64,000 nucleotides of DNA from Desulfovibrio sp. (GTDB lineage Bacteria; Desulfobacterota; Desulfovibrionia; Desulfovibrionales; Desulfovibrionaceae). Below the pieces are notes generated by a model that searched no databases, was not told where the DNA came from, and saw only the letters and a list, made by a program, of their open reading frames with translations. Every line of letters begins with the position of its first letter. The stretch's first letter is position 1. The position numbers and the translations under genes were made by a program. The stretch is from positions 1 to 64,000 of the forward strand of contig JAISTW010000047.1 in NCBI GenBank assembly GCA_031272405.1, given 5' to 3'. This document shows, in pieces, positions 17,312 through 31,656 of this stretch.

Positions 17312-18325
17312 ATGTTTTCACCCACTCAGGCCCGCGCTGAAGAAAACCCCTTCGCGTCATTTCTGTACAACGCGAAAAACATGTTCCCCTTGGCCGCCCT
17401 TGGGGAAATCGCCCGCAACAAACCCGGCGGGGCCTACAGTCCATTTACCCTCTGCGGCCCGGTAAGCGCCGGAAAAAGCCATCTTCTGCAAAACTTGACC
17501 GAAGCCTTCCGAAAAAAAATGCCTCCGGAACGAATAGTGTGTTCCAAGGCTCTGCGCTTTTGCACGGATAATACCCAATGGGCTCTGCGGCCAGAGCATT
17601 TCTGGCGACGATACAACGTTCTGTTGCTCGACGATATGCAGGAACTGACGGACAAGCCGAGTGAACAGCGCACGCTGGAAATACTTCTGGACGCCTGCCC
17701 CACAGCTGAAAAATGCTGTCAGGCGGTTTTCGCCTACGCCGGCAATTCGGCGTCTCTCAAACTTCTGGAAGAACGCCTGCGCTCGCGTCTGGAAAGCGGC
17801 CTTGTGGCGGAACTTTCAGCCCCGGACATGGATGTGCGCCTGAGATACGCACACGCCGTCTGCAAGAAGGAACACATTCCTCTGGATCGTGAACAATGCC
17901 TTTTTCTGGCCCAGACTTGTTCCCAAACGCGTCTTTTGCACGGCATTCTGCTCAAAATCAAGGCTTTTATCTCGGTACACAAAAAAAAGATTTCCCAAAC
18001 AGACATACAGAACATACTTTCCACAGGCGGACTTAAAAAACCGACCTCCTGCAAAAAAATCATCGCCGGAGCCGCCCAGGTCTTCGGCGTGCGCGTTGAA
18101 GATATACTCAGCGACAAACGCAACAGTGAAACCACATTGGCCAGACATGCGGCCATGTACCTGTGCCGCCGCAAGCTGCGTCTGCCCTACGCCGACATCG
18201 GCAGGGAATTTGAAGGCAGAGATCACAGCACTGTCATCTATGCCTTCAACAGGATTAAAAAAATTATAGTTGTGAACAAAGATGTGCACAACAAGGTGTC
18301 TGAAGTGGAAAAAAACCTGACTTAA
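17312..18325 (+). CDS. dnaA: Short DnaA replication initiator lacking domain I
   Basis: A 337-residue protein, well below the 440-470 usual for DnaA. It starts almost directly at domain III: NPFASFLYNAKN, Walker A GPVSAGKS at residues 49-56, Walker B VLLLDDMQ at 103-110, and the box VII arginine-finger region LEERLRSRLESGL. Domain IV ends with GRDHSTVIYAFNRI, the DnaA-box-binding signature. Domain I (helicase loading and self-association) and the linker are absent. The sensor 2 region reads TRLLHGIL instead of the usual RELEGAL. It sits upstream of dnaN, gyrB and gyrA. It may be the initiator or a paralogue working with a full-length DnaA elsewhere. No clear ribosome site precedes the ATG. 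Confidence 0.85.
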   Translation: MFSPTQARAEENPFASFLYNAKNMFPLAALGEIARNKPGGAYSPFTLCGPVSAGKSHLLQNLTEAFRKKMPPERIVCSKALRFCTDNTQWALRPEHFWRRYNVLLLDDMQELTDKPSEQRTLEILLDACPTAEKCCQAVFAYAGNSASLKLLEERLRSRLESGLVAELSAPDMDVRLRYAHAVCKKEHIPLDREQCLFLAQTCSQTRLLHGILLKIKAFISVHKKKISQTDIQNILSTGGLKKPTSCKKIIAGAAQVFGVRVEDILSDKRNSETTLARHAAMYLCRRKLRLPYADIGREFEGRDHSTVIYAFNRIKKIIVVNKDVHNKVSEVEKNLT

Positions 18326-18351
18326 GCGACTGCGCTGGAATGCAACGGAGA

Positions 18352-18395
18352 AAAATGTTTCTTCCGTTCCCTGATCTGGCAGGAAAATGTTTCTT
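18352..18395 (+). repeat. 12-base direct repeat between dnaA and dnaN
   Basis: AAAATGTTTCTT occurs at 18352-18363 and again at 18384-18395, 32 bases apart, about three helical turns. The first copy is part of an imperfect hairpin, CGGAGAAA with TTTCTTCCG. Possible roles are a regulator site for dnaN or part of the origin. Confidence 0.6.
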
Positions 18396-18470
18396 AAAAA
18401 TTCATGAATATCACTAAGTTATTTTAAACAGGAACATAGGAACACACCCTTTAATAAGAAGGAATAAACA

Positions 18471-22057
<3,587 letters not shown>

Positions 22058-22076
22058 CAAAGTTTTCGAGGAAATC

Positions 22077-24587
22077 GTGTCCGAGCCAGAACTGCCTCAC
22101 GTCAGCATAGAAAAAGAGCTGCGCAAATCCTATCTTGAATATTCCCTGTCGGTCATTATCGGCAGGGCCATACCAGACGCGCGTGATGGGCTCAAACCTG
22201 TACATCGCCGCATTCTTTTTGCCCAGTATGAATTGGGCAACGCCTGGAACAGGCCGCACAAAAAATCCGCCCGCATTGTCGGCGATGTTATAGGCAAATA
22301 CCATCCGCATGGCGATTCAGCCGTGTACGACGCCCTGGTGCGCCTGGCTCAGGATTTTTCCATGCGCGACCCCTTGGTGGATGGCCAGGGCAATTTCGGT
22401 TCCATAGACAATGACCCTCCGGCGGCCATGCGATACACCGAAGTGCGCATGTCCCGTTTCGCCCACGAGTTTCTCAATGATCTGGACAAGGGGACTGTGG
22501 ATTTTTCGCCGAACTACGACAATACCCTGCAGGAGCCCACAGTTTTGCCGACCAGAGCTCCCAATCTGCTGCTCAACGGATCTTCGGGCATAGCAGTGGG
22601 AATGGCCACCAATATTCCGCCGCACAATCTGGGAGAGTTGTGCGACGCGCTCGGGCACATGCTGGACAATCCCCAGTGCAGCGTGGACGACCTTATGCAG
22701 TATGTGAAAGGGCCGGATTTTCCGACTTACGGCGCTGTCTACGCCGGTCGTGGGCTTTATGACGCCTACCATACGGGCCGCGGCTCCGTTAAGATTCGCG
22801 GCCGCGTCGTTGTCGAAGAGCGCAAAAAGGGTTTGGAATCCATTGTCATCAAGGAAATACCTTATGGTCTGAACAAATCCGTTTTGGTGGAAAAAATAGC
22901 CGCTCTGGTGACAGAACGCAGAATTGACGGTATCACGGGCCTGCGCGACGAGTCCGACCGCAAGGGCATCCGCGTCGTTGTTGACCTCAAACGCGGCATC
23001 GTGCCGGATATCATCATCAACGCTCTGTACAAGTACACTCCCCTGGAAACGAGTTTCGGCATCAACATGTTGGCTGTTGTGGACAACAGACCGCAATTGC
23101 TCAATCTGAAAACGGCATTGCGTTGTTTTGTGGATCATCGGCGCGAAGTGGTCATACGGCGTACCCGTTTTGACTTGGAAAAGGCACAGGCTCGCGCTCA
23201 CATTATTGAAGGCCTGCAGACGGCCATGGACAATATTGATGCCGTCGTCGCGCTGATCCGCGCTTCCGCGAATACGGATGAGGCCCGCGTCCGCTTGATG
23301 TCCGAATTCGCCCTTTCTGAGATCCAGGCCAAGGCCATCCTTGAAATGCGTCTCCAGCGTCTCACAGGGCTGCAACGGGAAGAATTGCAGAACGAGTATG
23401 CCGAACTTGTGGGCAAAATAGAATTTTATCTCTCCATCCTCAACAACGCAGATATTCTGCGTTCGGAAATGAAACGCGAAATTGCGGAATTGCGTGAGGC
23501 GTTTGCCAGCCCGCGCCGCACCGAGGTCTTGAGTGAAGCTTTGGGCGGCTTTGATGTTGAAGATCTCATCGCTGACGATGAGGTGGTCATCACACTGTCC
23601 CGTCGCGGGTACATGAAGCGCACCAACCTGGAGAACTACCAACAGCAGAAGCGCGGGGGCAAGGGAATTGCCGCCCTGCATATTTCCGATGACGATTATG
23701 TCCAGGAATTTTTGACCACAACCAATCACCAGTATCTGTGCCTGTTCACCAACAGGGGCCGTGTGCTGCAGCTCAAGGTGCATCAGGTTCCCGAGGGCAG
23801 CCGTACCGCCAGGGGTGTGCATATCAACAATATTTTGCCTCTTGAGGATGGTGAATGGGTGACCACGGTGCTGGCTTTGCGGGAATTTGCCGAAGACAAA
23901 TTCTTTTTGTTCGTCACGCGGCACGGCATGGTCAAAATGTCGGCCGCCTCCCTCTATGCCCGTTGCCGCAAAAACGGCATCATGGCCGTGGGACTGCGCG
24001 AGGGTGACGAGTTGGTGGCAGTGCGTCCTGTACGCCGGGACAATCATGTTGTTCTGGTTACAGCGGACGGTTTGGCCATCCGTTTCGCCGGGGACGATTT
24101 GCGTCCTTTGGGACGGACGGCGACAGGCGTCAAGGGCGTTTCCCTGCGCCGCAACGATTGCGTGGTTGCTGTTGTTGTGCTTAAGGAAACCGACCAGAGC
24201 ACGGAAATCATGTCCATTTCGGAAAATGGTTACGGCAAGCGCAGTCGCGTGGATCTGTATCGTTTGCAGTCGCGCGGCGGCAAAGGAATTTTCAATTTCA
24301 GGGTGACAGCCAGAACAGGCAGGGTAATCGGGGCCATGCCTGTGCATGACAATGACGGCCTGGTTTTGTTGACTTCTGCCAACAAGGTTGTGCGCATCGG
24401 CGTGGAGGAAGTGCGCAGCACGGGCCGCGCCACACAGGGAGTGATGCTGGTGCGTCTGGACGACGGCGCCTGCGTTGTTGCCTTTGACCGTGTGGATGAG
24501 GGCGGTCGCCCCAGTCGCGACGCCGGGCCTGGCGGCAACAGTGCTTTGCCGGCTGACGTGCGGCCGGATATGCCGGAGCGGCAATGA
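22077..24587 (+). CDS. gyrA: DNA gyrase subunit A
   Basis: The breakage-reunion subunit, 836 residues from GTG 22077, preceded by CGAGGAA. An upstream ATG at 22032 lies inside gyrB and has no ribosome site. The catalytic tyrosine is in MRYTEVRM. The quinolone-resistance region reads [12 protein letters not shown], with the Ser and Asp of a drug-sensitive enzyme. The C-terminal half has the six-blade DNA-wrapping repeats, with the GyrA box in [11 protein letters not shown] Pro/Gly-rich tail of about 25 residues ends the protein. Confidence 0.97.
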   Translation: MSEPELPHVSIEKELRKSYLEYSLSVIIGRAIPDARDGLKPVHRRILFAQYELGNAWNRPHKKSARIVGDVIGKYHPHGDSAVYDALVRLAQDFSMRDPLVDGQGNFGSIDNDPPAAMRYTEVRMSRFAHEFLNDLDKGTVDFSPNYDNTLQEPTVLPTRAPNLLLNGSSGIAVGMATNIPPHNLGELCDALGHMLDNPQCSVDDLMQYVKGPDFPTYGAVYAGRGLYDAYHTGRGSVKIRGRVVVEERKKGLESIVIKEIPYGLNKSVLVEKIAALVTERRIDGITGLRDESDRKGIRVVVDLKRGIVPDIIINALYKYTPLETSFGINMLAVVDNRPQLLNLKTALRCFVDHRREVVIRRTRFDLEKAQARAHIIEGLQTAMDNIDAVVALIRASANTDEARVRLMSEFALSEIQAKAILEMRLQRLTGLQREELQNEYAELVGKIEFYLSILNNADILRSEMKREIAELREAFASPRRTEVLSEALGGFDVEDLIADDEVVITLSRRGYMKRTNLENYQQQKRGGKGIAALHISDDDYVQEFLTTTNHQYLCLFTNRGRVLQLKVHQVPEGSRTARGVHINNILPLEDGEWVTTVLALREFAEDKFFLFVTRHGMVKMSAASLYARCRKNGIMAVGLREGDELVAVRPVRRDNHVVLVTADGLAIRFAGDDLRPLGRTATGVKGVSLRRNDCVVAVVVLKETDQSTEIMSISENGYGKRSRVDLYRLQSRGGKGIFNFRVTARTGRVIGAMPVHDNDGLVLLTSANKVVRIGVEEVRSTGRATQGVMLVRLDDGACVVAFDRVDEGGRPSRDAGPGGNSALPADVRPDMPERQ

Positions 24588-24627
24588 TGCCGGAGCGGCA
24601 AAGACGCAGTGGCTGACCGGACGCCTT

Positions 24628-25431
24628 ATGCTGTACACGTGCCGACCTGTTTCCATCATCCTGCTGGGTTTGTTTGTTTTCCTTTCCTCAGGTTGCGAAC
24701 CCGGGGCGACATTTGTTTCCGCGGATGACGTGGCGCGGGCGCGCTCGGCTATAGTCGCGCGGGACTGGCCCCTTGCCGAGAGGCTTTTGCGCAGGGCCTT
24801 GCGCACGGAGCAGAACGCCGACCGGCGCTGGGAAGCGTGGGACATGCTTTTGACCGCTGTCAATGCCGAAGGGGAAGAACCGCGGGTCAGTCTGGAATAT
24901 CTGGAAGTCATGCTGGAGGAATTCGCCGAGAACGAGGGGCGAGCCGGGGAAATTCTCCGGCGCATGGGCCGCTGCGCCGAAATGTTGCGCCATTTTCCTC
25001 GCGCGGCGGACGTCTGGAGTTCCTATCTGGGTCTGGCTGATTTGCGGCCGGAAGAAATGGTCAACGGATACCGTCATCTGGCCCAGGCTCATTTCAACAA
25101 CCGTCGCTTTGAGGCGGGTGAGGAGGTGCTGAACCAGTGCCTGGGTCTTCCTTTGTCGGAGCATGATAAAATTTTGTGCATGTATGACATAGCGGACCAG
25201 AACGCCGGTCGGCAGCGCTGGCAGGATGTGGCGGATATTTCCCAGCAGATTTTGGACAGCGAACCCGATGGAGATTTGCGCGGGCTGACGGCTTATCTTC
25301 TGGCCGATGCTTTGGAGCAGCTGGGCCGAAAAAAAGAGGCTCTGGAACAGTTTGAAAAGGCCCGCGCCGATTACCCCAATCCTGCAGTGATAGACAATCG
25401 CATTGCGTATTTGCGCAAAAAGCCGAAGTGA
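24628..25431 (+). CDS. TPR-repeat lipoprotein
   Basis: A 267-residue lipoprotein. The start at ATG 24628 puts a hydrophobic signal (residues 8-22) before the lipobox LSSGC, with lipidation at Cys23. The frame is open further upstream into gyrA, but those starts would lack an N-terminal signal. The mature part is all-helical with repeats of TPR spacing (RHLAQAHFNNRRFEAGEEVL, AYLLADALEQLGRKKEALEQFEKA). It resembles BamD-like or YbgF-like scaffold lipoproteins but I cannot assign it further. It is 40 bases downstream of gyrA and probably co-transcribed. It likely sits in the outer membrane facing the periplasm. Confidence 0.82.
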   Translation: MLYTCRPVSIILLGLFVFLSSGCEPGATFVSADDVARARSAIVARDWPLAERLLRRALRTEQNADRRWEAWDMLLTAVNAEGEEPRVSLEYLEVMLEEFAENEGRAGEILRRMGRCAEMLRHFPRAADVWSSYLGLADLRPEEMVNGYRHLAQAHFNNRRFEAGEEVLNQCLGLPLSEHDKILCMYDIADQNAGRQRWQDVADISQQILDSEPDGDLRGLTAYLLADALEQLGRKKEALEQFEKARADYPNPAVIDNRIAYLRKKPK

Positions 25432-25499
25432 CGGTTTCAAGTTCAGGCAATTAAGCGCCGCCTTGCCTGGACAAAGCGTTTCAGAATTTTTTCTGTCTC

Positions 25500-25528
25500 T
25501 TGACGCCGGTTTTTTCGTCTGCTAGATT
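25500..25528 (+). promoter_or_regulatory. purF: Sigma70-type promoter for purF
   Basis: TTGACG (25500-25505), a 17-base spacer and TAGATT (25523-25528), leaving a leader of about 55 bases before the purF ATG. It suggests that purF, hisS and aspS form a unit separate from gyrA. Confidence 0.55.
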
Positions 25529-25590
25529 TCCTTTTTTTCGCGGCAAGCGTCGCACGCGCTGGTCGCGTTTTCGCTTTGCATGGAGCCCCT

Positions 25591-27012
25591 ATGATCCGGC
25601 ATGAATGCGGCCTGTTTGGCATCTACGGCCATGAAGAAGCGGCCCGCCTGACTTATTTCGGCCTTTACGCCCAGCAACACAGGGGGCAGGAGAGTGCCGG
25701 CATAGTCAGCTCCGATGGAGATGCGATTTTTGAGCACAAAGGCATGGGACTTGTGCCGGACGTCTTCGCCGAAGGTGATTTGCAGCGGCTGCCAGGTTCC
25801 ACCGCCCTCGGGCATGTGCGTTATTCCACGACAGGCCAGTCGGCCCTGCGCAATGCGCAGCCGTTTGTCGTACGTTATCGCGGCCGCAATATCGTGCTTG
25901 CCCATAACGGCAATCTGGTCAATACACTGGCTCTGCGCGAGGAACTGGAGAGCAGCGGCAGCATTTTTTCCACCACCACGGACACTGAGGTTCTGGTGCA
26001 TTTGCTGGCCCGCGCGCTCAAGGATCACGATTTGCCCGGCGCGGTGCGACAGATTTGCAAAAAGGCCAATGGAGCCTTTTGTTTGCTGATTCTGAGCGGC
26101 GACACGCTTATCGCGGCCCGGGATCCCTACGGATTTCACCCCCTGGCTTTGGGGCGTCTGAACGGCAGCCCGGTGTTCGCCTCCGAAACCTGCGCCTTTG
26201 ACCTTTTGGAGGCTGCCAGCGAACGCCCCATCGCGCCGGGGGAAATGTACATAGTCGATTCCAGCGGTGAACGCAGCGAGCCTTTTTGCGACGCGCCGCC
26301 TCCCAGACCGCGACAGTGCATTTTTGAGCTCATTTACTTTGCCCGCCCGGATTCCAGCGTTTTTGGCGAGCAGGTGTATCTGTGCCGTAAACGTATGGGT
26401 TGGCAGCTTGCCGTGGAATCCGCGCCCGATGTGGACTTTGTCCTGCCTTTTCCTGATTCCGGCGTTTACCCCGCCATCGGATTCGCCCATTGCGCGGAAT
26501 TGCCTTACGAGCATGCCATGATACGCAACCACTATGTCGGGCGCACATTTATCCAGCCCAGCCAGTCCATGCGCAATTTCGCCGTTCGGGTGAAGATCAA
26601 CCCCGTGCGTCCCATGATTGAGGGTAAACGCATCTGTATCGTGGACGATTCCATAGTGCGCGGAACCACCATGATGACGCGGGTACGCAAATTGCGCGAG
26701 CTGGGAGCCAGGGAAGTGCATATCCGCATATCCTCGCCCCCGGTCAAATTTCCCTGCTATTACGGCATTGATTTTGCCTCGCGTGGCGAGCTTATAGCGG
26801 CGCGACACAGTCTGCCGGAAATCATCGAAAAGCTTGATGTGGATTCCCTGCACTATTTGAGCATTGAGGGCATGCTTCATGCCGTCATGCACTCCGACAG
26901 CTACTGCCTGGCCTGTTTTACTGGCGAGTACCCCATTTACGGCTGTGAGGCCGGGAAATACCGATTGGAGAGCTCCAGCGACGGCGGCATGTGCGCCGCT
27001 TTGCAGGACTGA
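25591..27012 (+). CDS. purF: Amidophosphoribosyltransferase
   Basis: First committed enzyme of purine synthesis, making 5-phosphoribosylamine from PRPP and glutamine. I chose ATG 25591 (473 residues) because GGAG lies 8 bases upstream; an in-frame ATG at 25576 has none. Removal of the five-residue propeptide MIRHE exposes the catalytic Cys6 of CGLFGIYG. The PRPP site is ICIVDDSIVRGTT. Four cysteines fit the Bacillus-type 4Fe-4S enzyme: RQCIFEL, FPCYYGIDF and the pair in YCLACFTGEYP. It is therefore likely oxygen-sensitive, consistent with an anaerobe. It is followed 24 bases later by hisS. Confidence 0.96.
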   Translation: MIRHECGLFGIYGHEEAARLTYFGLYAQQHRGQESAGIVSSDGDAIFEHKGMGLVPDVFAEGDLQRLPGSTALGHVRYSTTGQSALRNAQPFVVRYRGRNIVLAHNGNLVNTLALREELESSGSIFSTTTDTEVLVHLLARALKDHDLPGAVRQICKKANGAFCLLILSGDTLIAARDPYGFHPLALGRLNGSPVFASETCAFDLLEAASERPIAPGEMYIVDSSGERSEPFCDAPPPRPRQCIFELIYFARPDSSVFGEQVYLCRKRMGWQLAVESAPDVDFVLPFPDSGVYPAIGFAHCAELPYEHAMIRNHYVGRTFIQPSQSMRNFAVRVKINPVRPMIEGKRICIVDDSIVRGTTMMTRVRKLRELGAREVHIRISSPPVKFPCYYGIDFASRGELIAARHSLPEIIEKLDVDSLHYLSIEGMLHAVMHSDSYCLACFTGEYPIYGCEAGKYRLESSSDGGMCAALQD

Positions 27013-27036
27013 GTTTTTATCAGGAGCGTTTTTGGC

Positions 27037-28293
27037 ATGTCTGCACAGCGTCCCGCGCGCATCAAGGGTTTTGCCGATATTTTATCGCCGGAGAGTGCTG
27101 TTTTCACCTTACTGGAAACCGCGGCCAGATCTGTGTTCGCGCGTTATGGCTTTCAGGAGTTGCGTACCCCCCTTCTGGAGTATACAGAGTTGTTTGCCCG
27201 CGCCATCGGGGATGAAACGGACGTCGTGCAAAAGGAAATGTACTCCTTCACAGACAGCAAGGGGCGTTCCTGTTCTCTCAGGCCGGAAGCCACTGCCGGT
27301 GTGATGCGCGCCTATATTGACGCGGGACTTAATGCCCGAGAGAGTGTGAGCCGTCTTTTTACCCTTGGCCCCATGTTTCGTCACGAGCGTCCGCAGCTGG
27401 GCCGCATGCGCCAGTTTCACCAGATCAACTGTGAATGCCTTGGTTCATCAGAGCCGTTGACAGATGCCGAGATGATCCTCATGTTGCTTGATTTTCTCTG
27501 TGAAATCGGCTTGAACGGACTTGCGCTCAAGCTCAATTCCCTTGGATGCGCTGAATGCAGGCCGCGGTATCGGGCCGCGCTGACGGATTTTTTGTCCGGC
27601 CTCAAGCAGGGGGCGCTGTGCCCCGACTGCGCGCGGCGCGCCGCGACAAACCCCCTGCGCATATTGGACTGCAAGGTGGACACCTGCCGAGAACTTACGG
27701 AAGGCGCGCCCAAATTCACAAATTATCAGTGTTCCGCCTGCGCGGAGCATTTTGACATGACCCTTCGGTATCTTGAGGCTGCGGGGACCGTCTTTGAACT
27801 TGACAGCAGGCTGGTGCGCGGGCTGGATTATTATTGCCGTACCACGTTTGAAGTTGTCAGCGGCGACATCGGAGCGCAGTCCGCTGTGGCGGGCGGAGGG
27901 CGTTATGATGGGCTTGTTAAAAGCCTGGGGGGGCCTGACGTGCCGGGAGTCGGCTTTGCCTGCGGCATGGAGCGGCTGGCTCTGCTTATGGCCGCGCCTC
28001 AAACGGAGCCGCCTGTTTTTTTTATCGCGGTGGCCGACAACTCGGCGCTGGAGCAGGGATTTCTCCTTGCGCGGCGGCTGCGTCATGCCGGCTGCAGGGG
28101 CATTGTCGCTTCCGGTGGGATGAAAGGCCTTTTGCGTCAGGCCGACAAGTCCGGCGCTCGGTATTGCCTGATTCTCGGCCAGGATGAGGCAGCGCTCAAC
28201 GCTGTTTCTCTTAAAAATATGGATACCGGCCAGCAGAGCCTTGTCCCCCAGGTTGATGTTTTGTCCATTCTTTTGCAACAGGGATTTTTGTAA
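27037..28293 (+). CDS. hisS: Histidyl-tRNA synthetase
   Basis: Class II synthetase of 418 residues. Motif 2 is in [16 protein letters not shown], the histidine-specific motif in [15 protein letters not shown], and motif 3 in [15 protein letters not shown]. The C-terminal anticodon domain covers about residues 325-418. A Cys-rich insert near residues 170-235 ([23 protein letters not shown]) could bind zinc. Such inserts occur in some HisRS. Its TAA overlaps the aspS ATG by one base. Confidence 0.96.
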   Translation: MSAQRPARIKGFADILSPESAVFTLLETAARSVFARYGFQELRTPLLEYTELFARAIGDETDVVQKEMYSFTDSKGRSCSLRPEATAGVMRAYIDAGLNARESVSRLFTLGPMFRHERPQLGRMRQFHQINCECLGSSEPLTDAEMILMLLDFLCEIGLNGLALKLNSLGCAECRPRYRAALTDFLSGLKQGALCPDCARRAATNPLRILDCKVDTCRELTEGAPKFTNYQCSACAEHFDMTLRYLEAAGTVFELDSRLVRGLDYYCRTTFEVVSGDIGAQSAVAGGGRYDGLVKSLGGPDVPGVGFACGMERLALLMAAPQTEPPVFFIAVADNSALEQGFLLARRLRHAGCRGIVASGGMKGLLRQADKSGARYCLILGQDEAALNAVSLKNMDTGQQSLVPQVDVLSILLQQGFL

Positions 28294-30161
28294 TGTCACA
28301 AGTCAATGCTGATTTTTTTTCCGAGAGCGTTCAGTCCGACGTTCAGTCAGAACACCGCAAATATGTTCAGGAACTGGGCGAGTGGCGTCGCAGCCATTCT
28401 TGTGGTGAGCTGAACGCCGCCGATACTGACCGGGAAGTCTGCCTTATGGGTTGGGTTCAGTACCGCCGTGACCACGGTGGTCTCATTTTCGTCGATCTAC
28501 GGGACAGAATTGGCCTGACCCAGATAGTGTTCAGTCCGGAAGCTGCTCCTCAGGCGCACGAGAGCGCGCATATTCTGCGCCCGGAATATGTGCTGGCGAT
28601 ACGCGGGCGTGTCCGCCCCCGTCCCGAAGGCATGGTCAACAACAATTTGCCTACAGGGGAAGTTGAGGTTGTCGTTCTGGAATGGAAATTGCTTAACACC
28701 AGCAAAACTCCTGTTTTTCCGATTGAGGACAGAACAGACGCTTCGGAAAATCTGCGCCTGACCTGGCGTTATCTTGACTTGCGACGTCCCCGGATGCAGG
28801 CAAACCTTCAGCTTCGGCACAGGGCCGCGCAGTCCGTACGCCGTTATCTGGATGAAAATGGTTTTCTTGAAGTGGAAACCCCTATGTTGACAAAATCCAC
28901 ACCGGAGGGGGCTCGTGATTTTTTGGTTCCCAGCAGGTTGAATCAGGGACAGTTTTATGCCCTTCCCCAGTCTCCCCAGCTTTTCAAGCAGCTGCTCATG
29001 ATCAGTGGTTTGGACCGATACTTTCAGATAGTGCGTTGTTTTCGGGATGAAGATTTGAGAGCGGACAGGCAGCCTGAATTTACGCAGATTGATATTGAGA
29101 TGAGCTTTGTGGACGAACGGGCTGTGATGGACATGGCGGAAGGCCTGGTAGCTCGACTTTTCAGGGACGCGCTCAATGTCGAGCTGCCCCTTCCTTTTCC
29201 CCGTCTCAGCTGGGATGAGGCCATGCAGCGCTATGGAGTGGACAAGCCGGATACCCGCTTTGGAATGGAACTGGTGGACATCACGCATATTGTGCGCGCT
29301 TCTTCCTTCAAGCTCTTCGCGTCTGCGCCGTTGGTCAAGGCCATGAAGGTCGCCGGCGGAGAAGCCTTCACCCGCAAGGAGATTGATGAATACACCGATT
29401 TTGTGAAAATATACGGCGCCCAGGGCCTGGCCTGGATCAAGATCAGGGAGGGTGAGTGGCAATCCCCTGTCGCCAAATTTCTTTCTGAAGATGAACGTGT
29501 CGGCATAACGCAGGCTCTTGACCTGCGTGTTGGAGATTTGGTCTTTTTTCAGGCCGCGGAACCGACAGTGGTCAATGCCGCGCTGGGCAATCTGCGGGTG
29601 CGCCTGGCGCAGCGTTTCGAGCTCATTCAGCCGAACACTTTCAATTTCCTCTGGGTCACCGACTTTCCCCTCTTTGAATACGATGAGGTTGAAAAACGGT
29701 ACGTGGCCTGCCACCACCCCTTCACTTCTCCCGCGCCGGGACATTTTGAGCGTATCCTTTCAGATCCCGCTTCAACTAGGGCGCGCGCCTATGATCTTGT
29801 CCTCAACGGCAATGAGGTGGGGGGCGGCTCCATACGCATACATTCCGCTGCGACGCAGCGCGACATGTTCGCGGCGCTCGGCATTTCTCCGGAGCTTGCG
29901 GAAAGCCGTTTCGGTTTTCTGCTGCGCGCCCTGGAACATGGCGCGCCTCCGCATGGCGGAATAGCTTTTGGTCTGGACAGGCTGGTCATGCTTATGGCGG
30001 CGGCAACAAGCATTCGTGACGTCATTGCTTTTCCAAAAACGCAAAAGGCGACCTGCTTGCTCACGGACGCGCCCTCTGGCGTCTCCCCTGTTCAACTGCG
30101 CGAACTGGGCTTGCGCTTGAGGGAAGCGGGCAATGTATCAGGCGCCGGCAAGCTGGCATGA
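28293..30161 (+). CDS. aspS: Aspartyl-tRNA synthetase
   Basis: Class II synthetase of 622 residues with the bacterial GAD insertion. The OB-fold begins at [20 protein letters not shown]. Motif 2 is in [18 protein letters not shown] and motif 3 in [13 protein letters not shown]. It has an unusual N-terminal extension of about 35 residues ([20 protein letters not shown]) before the OB-fold. The start is fixed by TAATG coupling to hisS with AGGGA upstream. Whether it is discriminating or also charges tRNA-Asn depends on gatCAB, which is not in the window. It overlaps def by 4 bases. Confidence 0.96.
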   Translation: MSQVNADFFSESVQSDVQSEHRKYVQELGEWRRSHSCGELNAADTDREVCLMGWVQYRRDHGGLIFVDLRDRIGLTQIVFSPEAAPQAHESAHILRPEYVLAIRGRVRPRPEGMVNNNLPTGEVEVVVLEWKLLNTSKTPVFPIEDRTDASENLRLTWRYLDLRRPRMQANLQLRHRAAQSVRRYLDENGFLEVETPMLTKSTPEGARDFLVPSRLNQGQFYALPQSPQLFKQLLMISGLDRYFQIVRCFRDEDLRADRQPEFTQIDIEMSFVDERAVMDMAEGLVARLFRDALNVELPLPFPRLSWDEAMQRYGVDKPDTRFGMELVDITHIVRASSFKLFASAPLVKAMKVAGGEAFTRKEIDEYTDFVKIYGAQGLAWIKIREGEWQSPVAKFLSEDERVGITQALDLRVGDLVFFQAAEPTVVNAALGNLRVRLAQRFELIQPNTFNFLWVTDFPLFEYDEVEKRYVACHHPFTSPAPGHFERILSDPASTRARAYDLVLNGNEVGGGSIRIHSAATQRDMFAALGISPELAESRFGFLLRALEHGAPPHGGIAFGLDRLVMLMAAATSIRDVIAFPKTQKATCLLTDAPSGVSPVQLRELGLRLREAGNVSGAGKLA

Positions 30162-30676
30162 AGCTGGATATTGTTGCTTATCCGGATCCGCGTTTGACGC
30201 GAACCTGTGAGGCCGTTGCCGCGGTCAACGATGAAATCCGCACGCTGGTCGCGGATATGTTCGAGACAATGTACGCTCTGCGCGGCGTGGGGCTGGCCGC
30301 ACCGCAAGTAGGCCGCCCATTGCGCCTGCTGGTTATGGACACCGCGATGCAGGACGAAGCGCCCTCGCCGCGGGTGGTCATCAATCCGCAACTGGAATTG
30401 TTCGGCCGGGAGATCGTCAGCGAACGCGAAGGCTGTCTGTCCATACCGCTGGAGTTCAGGGCGGATGTCGTTCGCAGGGAAGAGGCCCGCCTTGCGGCCA
30501 CCGACCTTGCCGGCAATTCCTTTGAGCTAGAGCTTTCCGGCTTTCCGGCGATTGTTGCCCAGCACGAATTCGACCACCTCAACGGCGTGCTTTTCATTGA
30601 TCACATCAGTCGTCTGCGGCGGACCTTGTATGACAAAAGACTGAAAAAATGGCTGAATCGCAGCAATACCGCCTGA
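30158..30676 (+). CDS. def: Peptide deformylase
   Basis: Removes the formyl group from nascent proteins. The 172-residue metalloenzyme has all three motifs: [10 protein letters not shown] (residues 43-52), EGCLS with the metal ligand Cys93, and QHEFDH with His136, Glu137 and His140. The start overlaps the aspS end (ATGA). It is followed by fmt with a 28-base overlap, the common def-fmt-rsmB arrangement. Confidence 0.97.
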   Translation: MKLDIVAYPDPRLTRTCEAVAAVNDEIRTLVADMFETMYALRGVGLAAPQVGRPLRLLVMDTAMQDEAPSPRVVINPQLELFGREIVSEREGCLSIPLEFRADVVRREEARLAATDLAGNSFELELSGFPAIVAQHEFDHLNGVLFIDHISRLRRTLYDKRLKKWLNRSNTA

Positions 30677-31647
30677 TTTTTATGGGAGCCCCGGACTTTG
30701 CCGTCCGGGTGTTGCAACATGTCGCGCGCTGGCCTCTCGGCCAGGTCGTCGCCGTGTACACGAGCCCTGATCGTCCGGCGGGGCGCGGCTACAAACTTAA
30801 GCCCCCGCCGGTCAAGGTTTTTGCGCAACATTGCGGTTTTCCGGTCTTGCAGCCCACAAGTCTTAATACCATTGAAACACAGCAAGAATTTGCGAACCTG
30901 TGCCCGGATTTTTTGTTGGTCGCTTCCTACGGGCTCCTGTTGCCGGATGCTGTCTTGCGGATTCCCAGATTCCCGCCGCTCAATGTCCATCCGTCTCTTT
31001 TGCCCCGCTATCGGGGCGCGGCTCCCGTGCAACGCGCTGTTCTGGAAAGCTGGCACGACGGTGCGACTACCGGCGTCAGCGTGATGCGCATTGAATCCCG
31101 CCTGGACGCAGGTCCGGTATATGCCGCATCATCGCGTGTTATAGGCGACAGCACTTCCGGCGAGCTTCTGGACGTGCTTGCGGACAAGGGGGCGCGTCTT
31201 TTGCTGCGGGTTATGGAACAGCTTTTGGACGGCACAGCCCGAGCGGACGCGCAGGACGAGCGCCTGGCATGTTATGCCGCCAAGATACTCAAGGAGGATG
31301 CTCGTGTTGACTGGAGCCGCCCGGCGGCAGAAGCCCATGCGCGCATTCGGGCGATGACGCCTTTGCCTGGGGCCTGGAGCGTCTTTGACTTTGGCGAAGA
31401 GCAGTCAAGCAAACTGCGGTTTGTGCTCTGGCCGGGAAAACCGACTTCACTGCCGTCGGACGTTCCCCCCGGCGCAGTTTTGCGCGACAAGCATTCTCTT
31501 ATGGTGGCCTGCGGCGATCACTGGTACGAACTGAGTCAGGTTAAACCGCAGGGGGGTGCAGTCATGCCGATTCGCGACATGCTCAATGGCCGGTTGAGAC
31601 ATCTTCCGCAAGGTTTGTGCGGCCGCGTCGTTCAGTCGCAAACCTGA
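30649..31647 (+). CDS. fmt: Methionyl-tRNA formyltransferase
   Basis: Formylates initiator Met-tRNA using 10-formyl-THF. The length of 332 residues is normal. The N-terminal Rossmann part begins [15 protein letters not shown]. The catalytic region HPSLLPRYRGAAPVQ contains the conserved His and the folate loop, and the C-terminal domain binds tRNA. The coding region overlaps the end of def by 28 bases, so the two opposing activities are made together. A start at the Met of FMGAPDF would lose part of the first strand, so I kept 30649. Confidence 0.96.
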   Translation: MAESQQYRLIFMGAPDFAVRVLQHVARWPLGQVVAVYTSPDRPAGRGYKLKPPPVKVFAQHCGFPVLQPTSLNTIETQQEFANLCPDFLLVASYGLLLPDAVLRIPRFPPLNVHPSLLPRYRGAAPVQRAVLESWHDGATTGVSVMRIESRLDAGPVYAASSRVIGDSTSGELLDVLADKGARLLLRVMEQLLDGTARADAQDERLACYAAKILKEDARVDWSRPAAEAHARIRAMTPLPGAWSVFDFGEEQSSKLRFVLWPGKPTSLPSDVPPGAVLRDKHSLMVACGDHWYELSQVKPQGGAVMPIRDMLNGRLRHLPQGLCGRVVQSQT

Positions 31648-31656
31648 TCTGTCTCT

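Noticed and set aside
22317-24965. 882-codon minus-strand frame opposite gyrA
   Set aside because: Shadow of gyrA. The sense gene is certain and the antisense product has no motif.
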